64,000 nucleotides of DNA from Theristus sp. LFF4_11 (Eukaryota > Nematoda > Chromadorea > Monhysterida > Xyalidae): the NCBI GenBank assembly GCA_030248135.1, contig JASANC010002349.1, positions 62,001 through 126,000 of the forward strand. Reading direction: 5' to 3'. Of the stretch, positions 47,672 through 58,700 are shown piece by piece; within the stretch, counting starts at the first letter, position 1; each line of letters starts with the position of its first letter. Under the pieces are notes generated by a model, which searched no databases, had not been told where the DNA came from, and was given only the letters and a program-made list of their open reading frames with translations. The position numbers and the translations under genes were made by a program.

Positions 47672-48166
47672 CTAATCAGCGGTGTTCAGATTGACTTGAA
47701 TGTTGCCGATGAAGCCAGTTGCTGACTCCCAGATTGATCTTGCGTCGTCGTCACTGCCGTCAGCCGGTTCGGCCACTTCAACAAACTGCACAATCATGTA
47801 CTCGCCTGTGCCGGCTGGCGCCTCATATCGTGTCACTTCAATTTCTTGACTTGCACCGGGCTCCAGTGCTGTGTAGACCTGCGGAGACAACAAGAAAAAG
47901 AGCACTTGCAAACAAAAAGTACATATGACACTGCTGAGAGTGCTGAATGCTGACGAAAGTAATGCAGAAACTGTGAGCACTTGCGATTGGACCGCTTTAC
48001 TGAACGCTGGTAGGACCTGGTTGACACGATAACAATCGTTACGAGAGCATTTCAGTTTCACGGCGGCACGTTTCTGTCCATTGTTGGTTAGGCGCATAGG
48101 CAGCATCTCTTGTTTGTTAGCTTTGAACAGCATTGACTTTGGCTCGACCGACACATCTGCCACCAT
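47672..48166 (-). CDS. MSP-domain protein (nematode sperm-protein type)
   Basis: Two minus-strand exons, 48166-48017 and 47878-47672 (118 residues), joined in phase 0. The ATG at 48166 has a strong context (AACAATGG) and gives the usual length of short MSP-domain proteins (about 107-130). DVSVEPKSMLFKA opens the first strand. LTNNGQKRAAVKLKCSRNDC and then YRVNQVYTALEPGASQEIEV follow the MSP immunoglobulin-like fold across the exon join, and YMIVQFVEV lies near the end. Small MSP-domain proteins in nematodes assemble in sperm motility; VAP proteins share the fold but have a C-terminal anchor, absent here. A longer upstream frame reaches 48268, and the donor GTCCTA is weak. Tissue role is inferred from the family only. 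Confidence 0.85.
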   Translation of the reverse strand: MVADVSVEPKSMLFKANKQEMLPMRLTNNGQKRAAVKLKCSRNDCYRVNQVLPAFSKAVQSQVLTVSALLSSAFSTLSSVICTFCLQVLFFLLSPQVYTALEPGASQEIEVTRYEAPAGTGEYMIVQFVEVAEPADGSDDDARSIWESATGFIGNIQVNLNTAD

Positions 48167-48518
48167 TGTTTGAAGGAGGTGGCAGGGTGATGATTGTTGA
48201 GTAGTCGAAATGTTACTCCGAACACGTGTTGTGAAAAAGTAATCATGTGAGCTAACTCCACCGAGCATCGTATTTTGTGCTCGCTAGCATTGCACTTTTC
48301 CACGAAAAGCACGGTCTAAAAATGGAAATCATGTCGTGTCAATTCTGTTGTTGTTGTTGGTGTTGTTAGGTGTTTAGGGTACTGGCTGTGTTTTGAGAAA
48401 CAAACTGTCTCGCACACATTTTTAGAAGAAACACGGGTTTTGATTAATTCAGTATTTTTTTACTTAAACCCTGGTATAGCCGCCACCGCCCACCGTCCCA
48501 CAAATGTATCATTTTATA

Positions 48519-49065
48519 GGGGGGGGGGGTACAACTCCGGCCCGTAATTCCGGCCTGAAGAATTCCGGCCCGAAGAATTCCGGCCCGGAGAATTCCGGCC
48601 CGGAGAATTTTCGCCAGCACGAACAATATTAAACCACACGAAGTGATTTTGGCAATGAAATAATAAAATAAAAATATCGATGTTCACATGTTACAGTGTA
48701 TTTTCAATGATGTTCGTCCTGTTTGCTTTTTTGGAAAGTGAAACCTTTTGAAAAAAAAGAAACTATAACTAAATTTTTAAATTTTTTTATCATGAACAGG
48801 ATTTGTGACCCTTTTACCTTATCAAAAAGGTTTGGCTTGGGATTAGGAACCTACAACAAGTCACTGCAAGCAAGTTCTAAACAAAAATAGAAAAATCACT
48901 TAAGAATTTATTTACCAAAAATCACTTCGTGTGGTTTAATATTGTTCTTGCTGGCGAAAATTCTCCGGGCCGGAATTCTCCGGGCCGGAATTCTTCGGGC
49001 CGGAATTCTTCGGGCCGGAATTCTACGGGCCGGAATTTCGCGGGCCGGAATTGTACACGAGCCCC
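48519..49065. mobile_element. 547-bp foldback element with CCGGAATTC arrays
   Basis: Perfect 8-bp target duplication ATTTTATA (48511-48518, 49066-49073). Ends run G-rich then TACAACTCCGGCCC on the left, and GGGCCGGAATTGTAC then GAGCCCC on the right. Each end carries an array of a 15-bp unit, CCGGCCCGGAGAATT, inverted between ends (48537-48606; 48955-49050). Inner flanks TTTTCGCCAGCACGAACAAT and CGTGTGGTTTAATATTGTTC are also inverted. The element from 62145 is a larger relative. Confidence 0.93.
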
Positions 49066-49966
49066 ATTTTATAACTTTTCGTTTTCAGTTCAGCTCAATT
49101 ACTGTGAGTGAACCCACTGTCCATCCATACAGCATACCTTAGGTGTGTATGAAACTCGAAACTACATTTGTGAAATACATATCAGATTTACCGGAGTGCT
49201 ACATTATGAAAGAAATGCACATGCATCTTCATCAAAAATCCATTCCACTGGCACGGGTGCAGCGGTTGCACACGCACAGCATCTACCCATCTGTGGAAAA
49301 GTGTCGGGAACCCATCTGTAGAGTTGTCGATGCGGAAAATGGACCAAAAAGCAAACCAGAACGATGAACCGATTTCATTCATCGTTACATTATTAGTTTC
49401 TTCTTCAATTAACCAGTTTTTTTTGTTCCAAAGGCTCTGATTTGAGCTTTGTCTGTCTGTTCTATCTTCCATAGTGCAAGCACGAAGTTTTGAACAACCG
49501 ATCGAAATGTGCGTCCAAAATTTTTTTATCGTGGCAGCCAGGTGCAACCAACCACCTATCAGCGTGATAAATTTGTTTTTATTGTCAGTTGTTTTCCTGA
49601 GCCACCCAGTGTGCCAGATTCTCGTTTTCTTGTTTTCTAGGCTACCCAATCAGGGCACGATCAGCCAACCGCCTATCATTTAAGCTTTCTGTTCATGGTC
49701 TTCGTTGAAACCTGCAACCAATCACCGTCGTGTCACTTGTTTGGTTTTCTGGGTCAACCAATCAGGACAGCCTCACAGTCACGCACGCCATTGGGATCGC
49801 GGACAACGGCCAAAAGCACAAGAATAGCGCCGCTTTATTTTCAGCTTCTTCACCACGTACCTTGATTGAAGAAGTTGCAACATGGAATTGCATTGTCTTG
49901 TCTTTGTTTGAAAGCTAAACGAAAGAAAACTAAATCAGTTGGCTGGCACACCTTTCTAAAACATCT
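49066..49966. other. Spacer with CCAATCA motifs
   Basis: No supported gene. CCAATCA/CCAACC motifs recur (49545, 49645, 49715, 49757), possibly remnants of an old repeat. Confidence 0.35.
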
Positions 49967-50728
49967 ACAGTCTATCACGCTAATATATGCAACTCGCTGA
50001 TTGGTCGGCTCCTCACGCTCCGCACCCTGGGAACGGGATTCAGAAAATATCATGTTTTTTTGTTGTTCAGCGGTTTGTTTTCATTTTTTTTTCATGCCGA
50101 AAAAATTCTAAATCAAAAACTACAAAATTCCAAACGTTTGAATTGGTAAAAAATTAGTAAACTGAAGTTTTTTGGTTGATTGACGGCGACGACGTCGTCG
50201 AGAATTTTTGCTTTCAAACGTACCGCTGGCCGCTGCTGCGTGTTCAAAACAAATTTAAAACAAACAAACAAAATAACAAAGCTTGCTTCCAACGATTTCG
50301 ACGGTTTTCATCCCGCTTTTAACAATTGATTCATTGGGTGCGCCATGTCCATTCATTGTTGTTCAAAGATTGTTCACATTGTCAATAAATACTGTCACCT
50401 GCTGCGTTCTTCTTCTCTGTGCTTCGGACACACAGTAGCGGCCAGCGGCGGCACGCTCTTTTCATGCCTAAAGGCAAAAACTAAACCAAAAACCATAGAC
50501 GACGTCGTCGCAGTCAATCAACCAAAAAAGACATTTTTTGACATTGTGACCAATGCAAATTTTTGGAATTTGGTAGTTTTTTATTTAGAATGTTTTTCGG
50601 CATGAAAACAATAAAAACAAACCGCTGAACAACAAAAAAACATGATTTTTTCTGAATCCCGTTCCCAGGGTGCGGAGCGTGAGGAGCCGACCAATCAGCG
50701 AGTTGCATATATTAGCGTGATAGACTGT
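49967..50728. repeat. 762-bp imperfect palindrome
   Basis: The ends ACAGTCTATCACGCTAATAT and its complement (ending 50728) begin arms of about 280 bp. They include CTGATTGGTCGGCTCC and CGCACCCTGGGAACGGGATT. Each arm has an internal GACGACGTCGTCG palindrome (about 50188-50202 and 50498-50511). No target duplication was found. The loop has no gene. Confidence 0.85.
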
Positions 50729-51034
50729 ATTTCTATTTCTAAAGCGTGATTGCTTATAATTCACGCTTTGGTTTTCTTTTTGCTGTTTACAAAAATATTT
50801 CTTTCCCTATGTAGGCCAACCCAGATTTACTTTTCTTGAAGCTTCTTTTTCAGATGCTAATTTTGACTGTATTTTTTATGTTTAATTGGAAGGAACCAAT
50901 GACACTTTTGGGCGCTGGAAAAAATTGAGAAATAAAACGGTATCAAAACGGAAATAAAACCGGGTTTTTTCCTGTCCATATAAAAACTGTTTTTTTACTA
51001 ACCCTAAACATACCCAAATTCAATTACATACCAC
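50729..51034. other. Spacer, nothing recognised
   Basis: AT-rich, no gene. Confidence 0.35.
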
Positions 51035-54000
51035 CAGTACCGTGGGCGGGGGGGTGGCTTCTGTATAAAAACACCGCAGCGGTGAAAACACCGCACCGAT
51101 GAAAACACCGCACGGTGAAAACACCGCACCGATGAAAACACCGCACGGTGTGATTTATGGAACGGGTTGGGTCGGCATGAATATAGGGTGTTGTACCAAC
51201 AGATTTTTTGCCGTTAATAAAGTTTTTTTTTGTTTTTCGTGGTTGTGACCATTCTTTTGATAACGTAACACATAACGTCGCCCAGATCACGATTTACTCG
51301 GCCGATTTCGACGATCGATGGCTCAATCAACTCAGCAGAGCATCCGAAACACGACGATGTGTCGATTGTGGTTGGTTTTGTTTTTATTTAACATTGGTCA
51401 TTGTGCAATAAAAAATTTACGAAAAAACACAAAACACCAAATTATTGTGATTTGGATTTTTTTCGATTTTCAGAAAACCGTGAAAACCAACCACAAACGA
51501 GGCATCATCGTCTTCCGGGTACTCCGCTGAGTTGATTGAGCTATCGATCGTCGAAATCGGTTGAGCACAGCGCTGGCAGAGTCGCGTGACAGGTCGGCGC
51601 ACGAGACACACGTCGTGAAACGCAAATATTGCCAACACAAAACGTCGCTCAGATCACGATTTCCTCGGCCGATTTCGACGATCGATGGCTCAATCAACTC
51701 AGCAGAGCATCCGGAACACGATGATGTAACGATTGTGGTTGGTTTTGGTTTTATTTAACATTGCTCGTTCTGCAGTAAATTGCAGTAAAAAAATTTACGA
51801 AAAAAACACAAAACACCAATTTATTGTGATTTGGATTTTTTTCGATTTTCAGAAAACCGTAAAAACCAACCACAAACGAGGCATCATCGTCTTCCGGGTA
51901 CTCCGCTGAGTTGATTGATGTGTTGATGAGCCGATTTGACTGACGGAATCGCCGGCCAGGTCGATTTGAAAATTTCAACCATTTACACAGTGAAGATAGG
52001 CAAAAGTGTCAAATTTTCAAATTGACCTGGCCGGCGATTCCGCCAGCCGAATCGGCCGATCAGCGTCTTAATTGGAAGCTCGGGACGTTCGGAATACGAT
52101 GCAAACTCATTGGCGGCCGGTCCAGCAAACAGGCAACTGTTATTTCAAGTCAATAAAAAATTTGTGAAAAACGACAAAACACGTAAAAACGTGTGTTGTC
52201 AGTTTTTCAATAGTTCAAAAAATTTCAAAAAATTTGACACACCAACCGCAAATGCAATCTGCACATGTAGAGGGCATCCTGGCGAGTTGATTGATGTCTT
52301 GATCAACCGATTTGACCGACGGAATCGCCGGCCAGGTCGATTTGAAAATTTCAACCATTTACACAGTGAAGATAGGCAAAAGTGTTAAATTTTAAAATTG
52401 ACCTGGCCGGCGATTCCGCCGGCCGAATCGGCCGATCAGCGTCTTAATCGGAAGCTAGGGACGTTCGGAATACGATGCAAACTCATTTGCGGCCGGTCCA
52501 GCAAACAGGCAACTGTTATTTCAAGTCAATAAAAAATTGTGAAAAACGACAAAACACGTAAAAACGTGTGTTGTCAGTTTTTCAATAGTTCAAAAAATTT
52601 CAAAAAATTTAACACACCAACCGCAAATGCAATCTGCACATGTAGAGGGCATCCTGGCGAGTTGATTGATGTCTTGATCAACCGATTTGACCGACGGAAT
52701 CGCCGGCCAGGTCGATTTGAAAATTTCAACCATTTACACAGTGAAGATAGGCAAAAGTGTTAAATTTTAAAATTGACCTGGCCGGCGATTCCGCCGGCCG
52801 AATCGGCCGATCAGCGTCTTAATCGGAAGCTCGGGACGTTCGGAATACGATGCAAACTCATTTGCGGCCGGTCCAGCAAACAGGCAACTGTTATTTCAAG
52901 TCAATAAAAAATTGTGAAAAACGACAAAACACGTAAAAACGTGTGTTGTCAGTTTTTCAACAGTTCAAAAAATTTAACCCACCGACCGCAAATGCAATCT
53001 GCACATGTATAGGGCATCCTGGCGAGTTGATTGATGTCTTGATCAGCCGATTTGACCGACGGAATCGCCGGCCAGGTCGATTTGAAAATTTCAACCATTT
53101 ACACAGTGAAGATAGGCAAAAGTGTTAAATTTTAAAATTGACCTGGCCGGCGATTCCGCCGGCCGAATCGGCCGATCAGCGTCTTAATCGGAAGCTCGGG
53201 ACGTTCGGAATACGATGCAAACTCATTTGCGGCCGGTCCAGCAAACAGGCAACTGTTATTTCAAGTCAATAAAAAAATTGTGAAAAACGACAAAACACGT
53301 AAAAACGTGTGTTGTCAGTTTTTCAACAGTTCAAAAAATTTAACCCACCGACCGCAAATGCAATCTGCACATGTATAGGGCATCCTGGCGAGTTGATTGA
53401 TGTCTTGATCAGCCGATTTGACCGACGGAATCGCCGGCCAGGTCGATTTGAAAATTTCAACCATTTACACAGTGAAGATAGGCAAAAAAGTCAAATTTTC
53501 AAATTGACCTGGCCGGCGATTCCGTCGGTCAAATCGGCTGATCAAGACATCAATCAACTCGCCAGGATGCCCTCTACATGTGCAGATTGCATTTGCGGTC
53601 GGTGGGTTAAATTTTTTGAAATTTTTTGAACTGTTGAAAAACTGAAACGTGGCGCACGAGACACACGTCGTGAAACGCAGATATTGCCAACACATAACGT
53701 CGCCCAGATCACGATTTCCTCGGCCGATTTCGACGATCGATGGCTCAATCAACTCAGCAGAGCATCCGGAACACGATGATGCCTTGTTTATGGTTGGTTT
53801 TCACGGTTTTCTGAAAATCGAAAAAAATCCAAATCACAATAATTTGGTGTTTTGTGTTTTTTCGTAAATTTTTTATTGCACAATGACCAATGTTAAATAA
53901 AAACAAAACCAACTACAATCGACACATCGTCGTGTTCCGGATGCTCTGCTGAGTTGATTGAGCCATCGATCGTCGAAATCGGCCGAGGAAATCGTGATCT

Positions 54001-55052
54001 GAGCGACGTTTTGTGTTGGCAATATTTGCGTTTCACGACGTGTGTCTCGTGCGCCGACCTGTCACGCGACTCTGCCAGCGCTGTGCTCAACCGATTTCGA
54101 CGATCGATAGCTCAATCAACTCAGCAGAGTACCCGGAAGACGATGATGCCTCGTTTGTGGTTGGTTTTCACGGTTTTCTGAAAATCGAGAAAAAATCCAA
54201 ATCACAATAATTTGGTGTTTTGTGTTTTTTCGTAAATTTTTTATTGCACAACGACCAATGTTAAATAAAACCAAAACCAACCACAATCGACACATCATCG
54301 TGTTCCGGATGCTCTGCTGAGTTGATTGAGCCATCGATCGTCGAAATCGGCCGAGGAAATCGTGATCTGAGCGACGTTTTGTGTTGGCAATATTTGCGTT
54401 TCACGACGTGTGTCTCGTGCGCCGACCTGTCACGCGACTCTGCCAGCGCTGTGCTCAACAGATTTCGACGATCGATAGCTCAATCAACTCAGCGGAGTAC
54501 CCGGAAGACGATGATGCCTCGTTTGTGGTTGGTTTTCACGGTTTTCTGAAAATCGAAAAAAATCCAAATCTCAATAATTTGGTGTTTTGTGTTTTTTCGT
54601 AAATTTTTTATTGCACAATGACCAATGTTAAATAAAAACAAAACCAACCACAATCGACACATCGTCGTGTTTCGGATGCTCTGCTGAGTTGATTGAGCCA
54701 TCGATCGTCGAAATCGGCCGAGTAAATCGTGATCTGGGCGACGTTATGTGTTACGTTATCAAAAGAATGGTCACAACCACGAAAAACAAAAAAAACTTTA
54801 TTAACGGCAAAAAATCTGTTGGTACAACACCCTATATTCATGCCGACCCAACCCGTTCCATAAATCACACCGTGCGGTGTTTTCATCGGTGCGGTGTTTT
54901 CACCGTGCGGTGTTTTCATCGGTGCGGTGTTTTCACCGCTGCGGTGTTTTTAGCAATTACCGGCACGGGGCCCCCCCACCCCCCCCCCCACCCGACGGTC
55001 TCTGGGCTCTGGGGGGGTGTACCCCCCACCCCCCCCCTCGCCCACGGTACTG
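51035..55052. mobile_element. 4-kb foldback structure between inverted MITE ends
   Basis: CAGTACCGTGGGC at 51035 and GCCCACGGTACTG at 55040-55052 bound it. Inside, arms starting with an AAAACACCGCACCGATG array (51066-51150; reversed 54868-54955) continue as inverted copies of CACAATCGACACATCGTCGT-type sequence (to about 51900 and from about 53640). Those arms are themselves built from two or three repeats of about 370 bp. The centre is a satellite (52022-53640). No 8-bp duplication was found at the outer ends. Open frames such as those encoding SINSAEHPEHDD are repeat translations. Confidence 0.8.
52022..53640 (+). repeat. 365-376 bp satellite, about 4.4 copies
   Basis: TTGACCTGGCCGGCGATTCC recurs at about 52022, 52398, 52773, 53138 and 53504. 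Each unit contains the inverted pair TTGACCTGGCCGGCGATTCC / GGAATCGCCGGCCAGGTCGA, able to form a hairpin. The last copy switches orientation at about 53520. Confidence 0.93.
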
Positions 55053-55124
55053 CATTTTAGTGAATCTTTCAAAAAATGATTAGCAAAAATATTTTCGTGT
55101 ATCAACGACTTTTAGGTTCCCGGG

Positions 55125-55706
55125 CAGTACCGTGGGCGGGGGGGGGGGGGGGGGGGGTACACCCCCCCAGAGCACCCGAGACCGGCGGGGGGGGGGGGGG
55201 GGGGGGGGGGGGCACCGTGCCCCCCCCCCTAAAACCGGGCACCCCCCCCCATCGTACCCCCCCCCCCCCCCACGAAACTTGGGCCGACACCCCCCCCCCC
55301 CACCCCCCCATGAATTTTTGTCTGGCGTACACCCCCCCCCCCCAAAATTTTCTGCACACCCTAAATTTTTTTTCGAAAATCATGATTTTTTGTCTATAAA
55401 GTCCATAATATAAGCTGAATATATGATAACTTGACCATCGTCATTGTAATTTCAAAGATTTTGCAGCAATAGTTAGCGTTTTTCCTGTCAACTTTGAGCG
55501 AAAAAATATCTGGGGGGGGGGGGGGGTGGGCCCCCCCCCACAGAAAATTTTGAAAAAATGCACCCCCCCCCCCCATGGGACCCCCATGGGGGGGGGGTCC
55601 CACGTTACCATAGGTTGGACCCCCCCCCCCCTCACTTTTTGGTCGGCACCCCCCCCCCCCACGGTACCACACCCCCCCTCGAAAATTTTTTTTGGGCCCA
55701 CGGTAC
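55125..55706 (+). mobile_element. C/G-homopolymer MITE (582 bp)
   Basis: Starts CAGTACCGTGGGC at 55125 and ends GCCCACGGTAC at 55706, lacking the last two bases. The interior matches 10951-11538, with longer G and C runs. No target duplication (TTCCCGGG left, AAGGGGGG right). It ends 64 bases upstream of the first ANKFY1 exon seen. Confidence 0.85.
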
Positions 55707-55770
55707 AAGGGGGGGAGGGTGTTTTTTCATGTCACATGAAAATCTGTTGATTTCGATAAATATTTTCTAG

Positions 55771-58700
55771 AAAAAGAGAAGCTGGAGAAACATCTGAGTT
55801 TACTGCGCGACGAGCATCTGAAGCTGCAGCAGTTGCACGCCGACTTGCAACGAAAGTACCACATTTTACAAACAGCAGCGTCGTTTGAAACACACTGAAC
55901 CGGAGTCTGAGCAAGACCAGCAAAGGGACACCACCGGTGAACATTGTTGCATGGTGGTTGTGCTGTTGGATTTTCTGTTTTTTTTTGTCACGTAAATTTA
56001 CAAACACCGTTTTTAGATTCCAACGCAGAATCATTCATCGAGCGTCTCGTGCGGATCGTTGAGGATCTGTTCGAAAAAGATTTGTTCAGGTTTATTGCGA
56101 TTAGGGTTTGGCATGGGTATTTCCCAAAAGCGTGTTTTTATACGCGTTTTTTCAGACCAAAAGTTTGTGCTTTGAAAAAAACGTTTTTCAGTTTTCAGTT
56201 TTTCTTGTTTTTTTTTATTTCGGACTGTGAGTTTTTATATCATCTTTTCACTCGTTCCGCAACTTCACACGTTTCTTGTGCACACAAGCCTAACCGTTTT
56301 AAAATCGGTTTGAGACAAGGAGCCATGTGCAATGTCATGCGTGCCCGTGCCCGTTCTTTTTTGTTTGTGTTGACATTGTGTTTATGCTGCCAAATTGACG
56401 TTTTTCTGTTTTGCGCGAATGTCTCCTTTTTTCCACAGTTCGGTGTCATTCAATTCAGCTCAGTTTTTCTGCTCAACCCGCTTATCTTGTCGGTTCCGTT
56501 CCAGAACTGAGCTGAGATTTGAAGCGCACTTATGCCAAGGATAAAAAACACATTATTTGAAATCAGTTGGTCAAAAACCGACGCACCCATCGGTAAAAAA
56601 AACTACGTTTTTTTCGATGGATTCACTGTCCAGCGCCGGAATCAATTCCGAAAGAAGCTTGTTTTGTTTGTTTGAAAGATCAGCTTTGTATTCACAAGTC
56701 CTGGTTCTGGTTTACAGTTGGCGGCAAGAAAATCGTGGGGTTTCAAACTTTTTGACGTGGAAAAACCGTTTGTCGGGAAAGGCACCGAGGCTTTCTCATA
56801 AATTGAAAAAAACGGTATTTTGCCAACCCCAATTGCGATTCTGTTCTGTTTGCTCTTTGTCACTCATGATTCTATGAATCTGCCAGCAGGTTCACCACAG
56901 CAACAATTGTACAGTCTGTCCCACTTGTGTCACTTTATCCTTGCAGTGACATCACGATTCATCTGGACGGGCACCAGGTGCGTGCGCATCGTTTTGTGCT
57001 TGCTGCGCGTTCGGAGCAGTGGGGTGCTGACCTGACGGCCGTTGACCGCTTGGATTTTCATGGTTCGCTCTTTGTCACGGCGCCGTGCTGCACTGTACTC
57101 ATCTGCATCTCAATTTTGCCATTTTTATGTTTTGAATTTTGCATGACTGCAGTTTAAACGACAACTTGAAACTGTCGTTGACTGCTTAAAAGTTGTTGTT
57201 TTACCCATTCATTCACCTGAGAAATTGGCAAATGTACTTTTGCGGCCCAAGAGATTGCGGCCTGGACGATTGCGGCCGAAGCGTAGCGGCCTGAAGGATT
57301 GCGGCCTGGACGATTGCGGCCGAAGCATAGCGGCCTGGACGATAGCGGCCTGGACGATAGCGGCCCGGACGATAGCGGCCTGGGACGATAGCGGCCTGGG
57401 ACGATAGCCGGGACGATTGCGGCCCGGGACGATTGCGGCCTGGGACGATTGCGGCCTGGGACGATTGCGGCCCGCAAAGTTTTCATGCTTTGTCACCTTT
57501 CCAGGTCAATTTCTATCTGTCTAGAAAATTTGCTCCAGCCATCTATATCGCCCCCCCCCAACACCCCTGCTCTGGAACAACAATGGTTTAAGCCATCGTC
57601 GTCGTCGTGTCTGCTGCGTTTGCGTCGAATCGATCGTTGATATTTGCGCCAATATTTGCGCCGCTGTTAGCAATAAAATAAATTGAATTGAATGGAAATT
57701 GAACTGAAATGGAATTGAATTGAAATGAATTGTTGTTGTTTGTTGTCCGAATCCCTATGTTTGAAAATCCAAGATTCTGGAGGTTTGATTTGAAACAAAT
57801 GCTGTGCGTGGGGTTAAGGTTGTTAAACAAAAATCGAAATTTTTTATGTGATTAAAAAATGCCGATTAAAAAAATTCGAAATTTTTCCTCTAATATGCTC
57901 TGAAAACCTTAATTTTGGCACAATTTGAAAGTTCAACAATTTTTTTATATTACCTCGTAAAACCGTCAGTAGTCGATTTTGGACCGTTTTGTCTACTGAT
58001 TTTAGGCTTCGACAACTTCGGCGATGAGTTTGAGCGTTCCACAGCTTGGCTTACATTTCCGATGCAGATAAGGTGACAATTCGCCTTGCAATCTGATTTC
58101 TGAGCGTCCGAGCTGCTCCGTTTGCAAGCGCCACGTTGTCTGGTTGCTGTTTCGTGTTGTGTCGTCGCGCCATCATCAGAATTGATCGAATTTCAACCCG
58201 GTATGTGTGTTTTCACTTGAGCTGGAGACAATTAGTGACGTTTTGGGGGTCAAAACACAAAAAGAGGCATGGTAACAATTTGGAAAAGGGGTAAATGAGG
58301 TCACCTAAACGAAATCTGAAAAGTTTTCGGGGGTCATTCGGGAGGCGCTTGCACATCAAATGTGGTTCTTCGAATTCCCTGGTTGATTCAGCACAACTTT
58401 AATTTCTGAATTTTTTTCAATTAAAAAATGACGATTTTTGTTTTTTTCAACAACCCTAGGTGAGGTCTCTGCCTGAGGACTCGAGACAAAAAAAGATTTT
58501 CAGATATCTAGATATTTTCCTAAGAAAGTACAGTTTTTTTTAAATTTTAATGGGAATTTTTTGTTGGTTCAATTTTAAGTAATTAATTGGTAGTTTAAAA
58601 CTTTAATAACCAATTAAACAAAAAAGGCTCAGATGAAATATAGCTTTGCTCGGCGACAAGGAAAGTTGAGCATGGAAGATTTCGATTTGGGGTTCTAAGA

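Noticed and set aside
51417..54549. Recurring frames encoding IDGSINSAEHPEHDD and related peptides
   Set aside because: They follow repeat copies in both orientations and end at repeat boundaries; no protein family or splice context.
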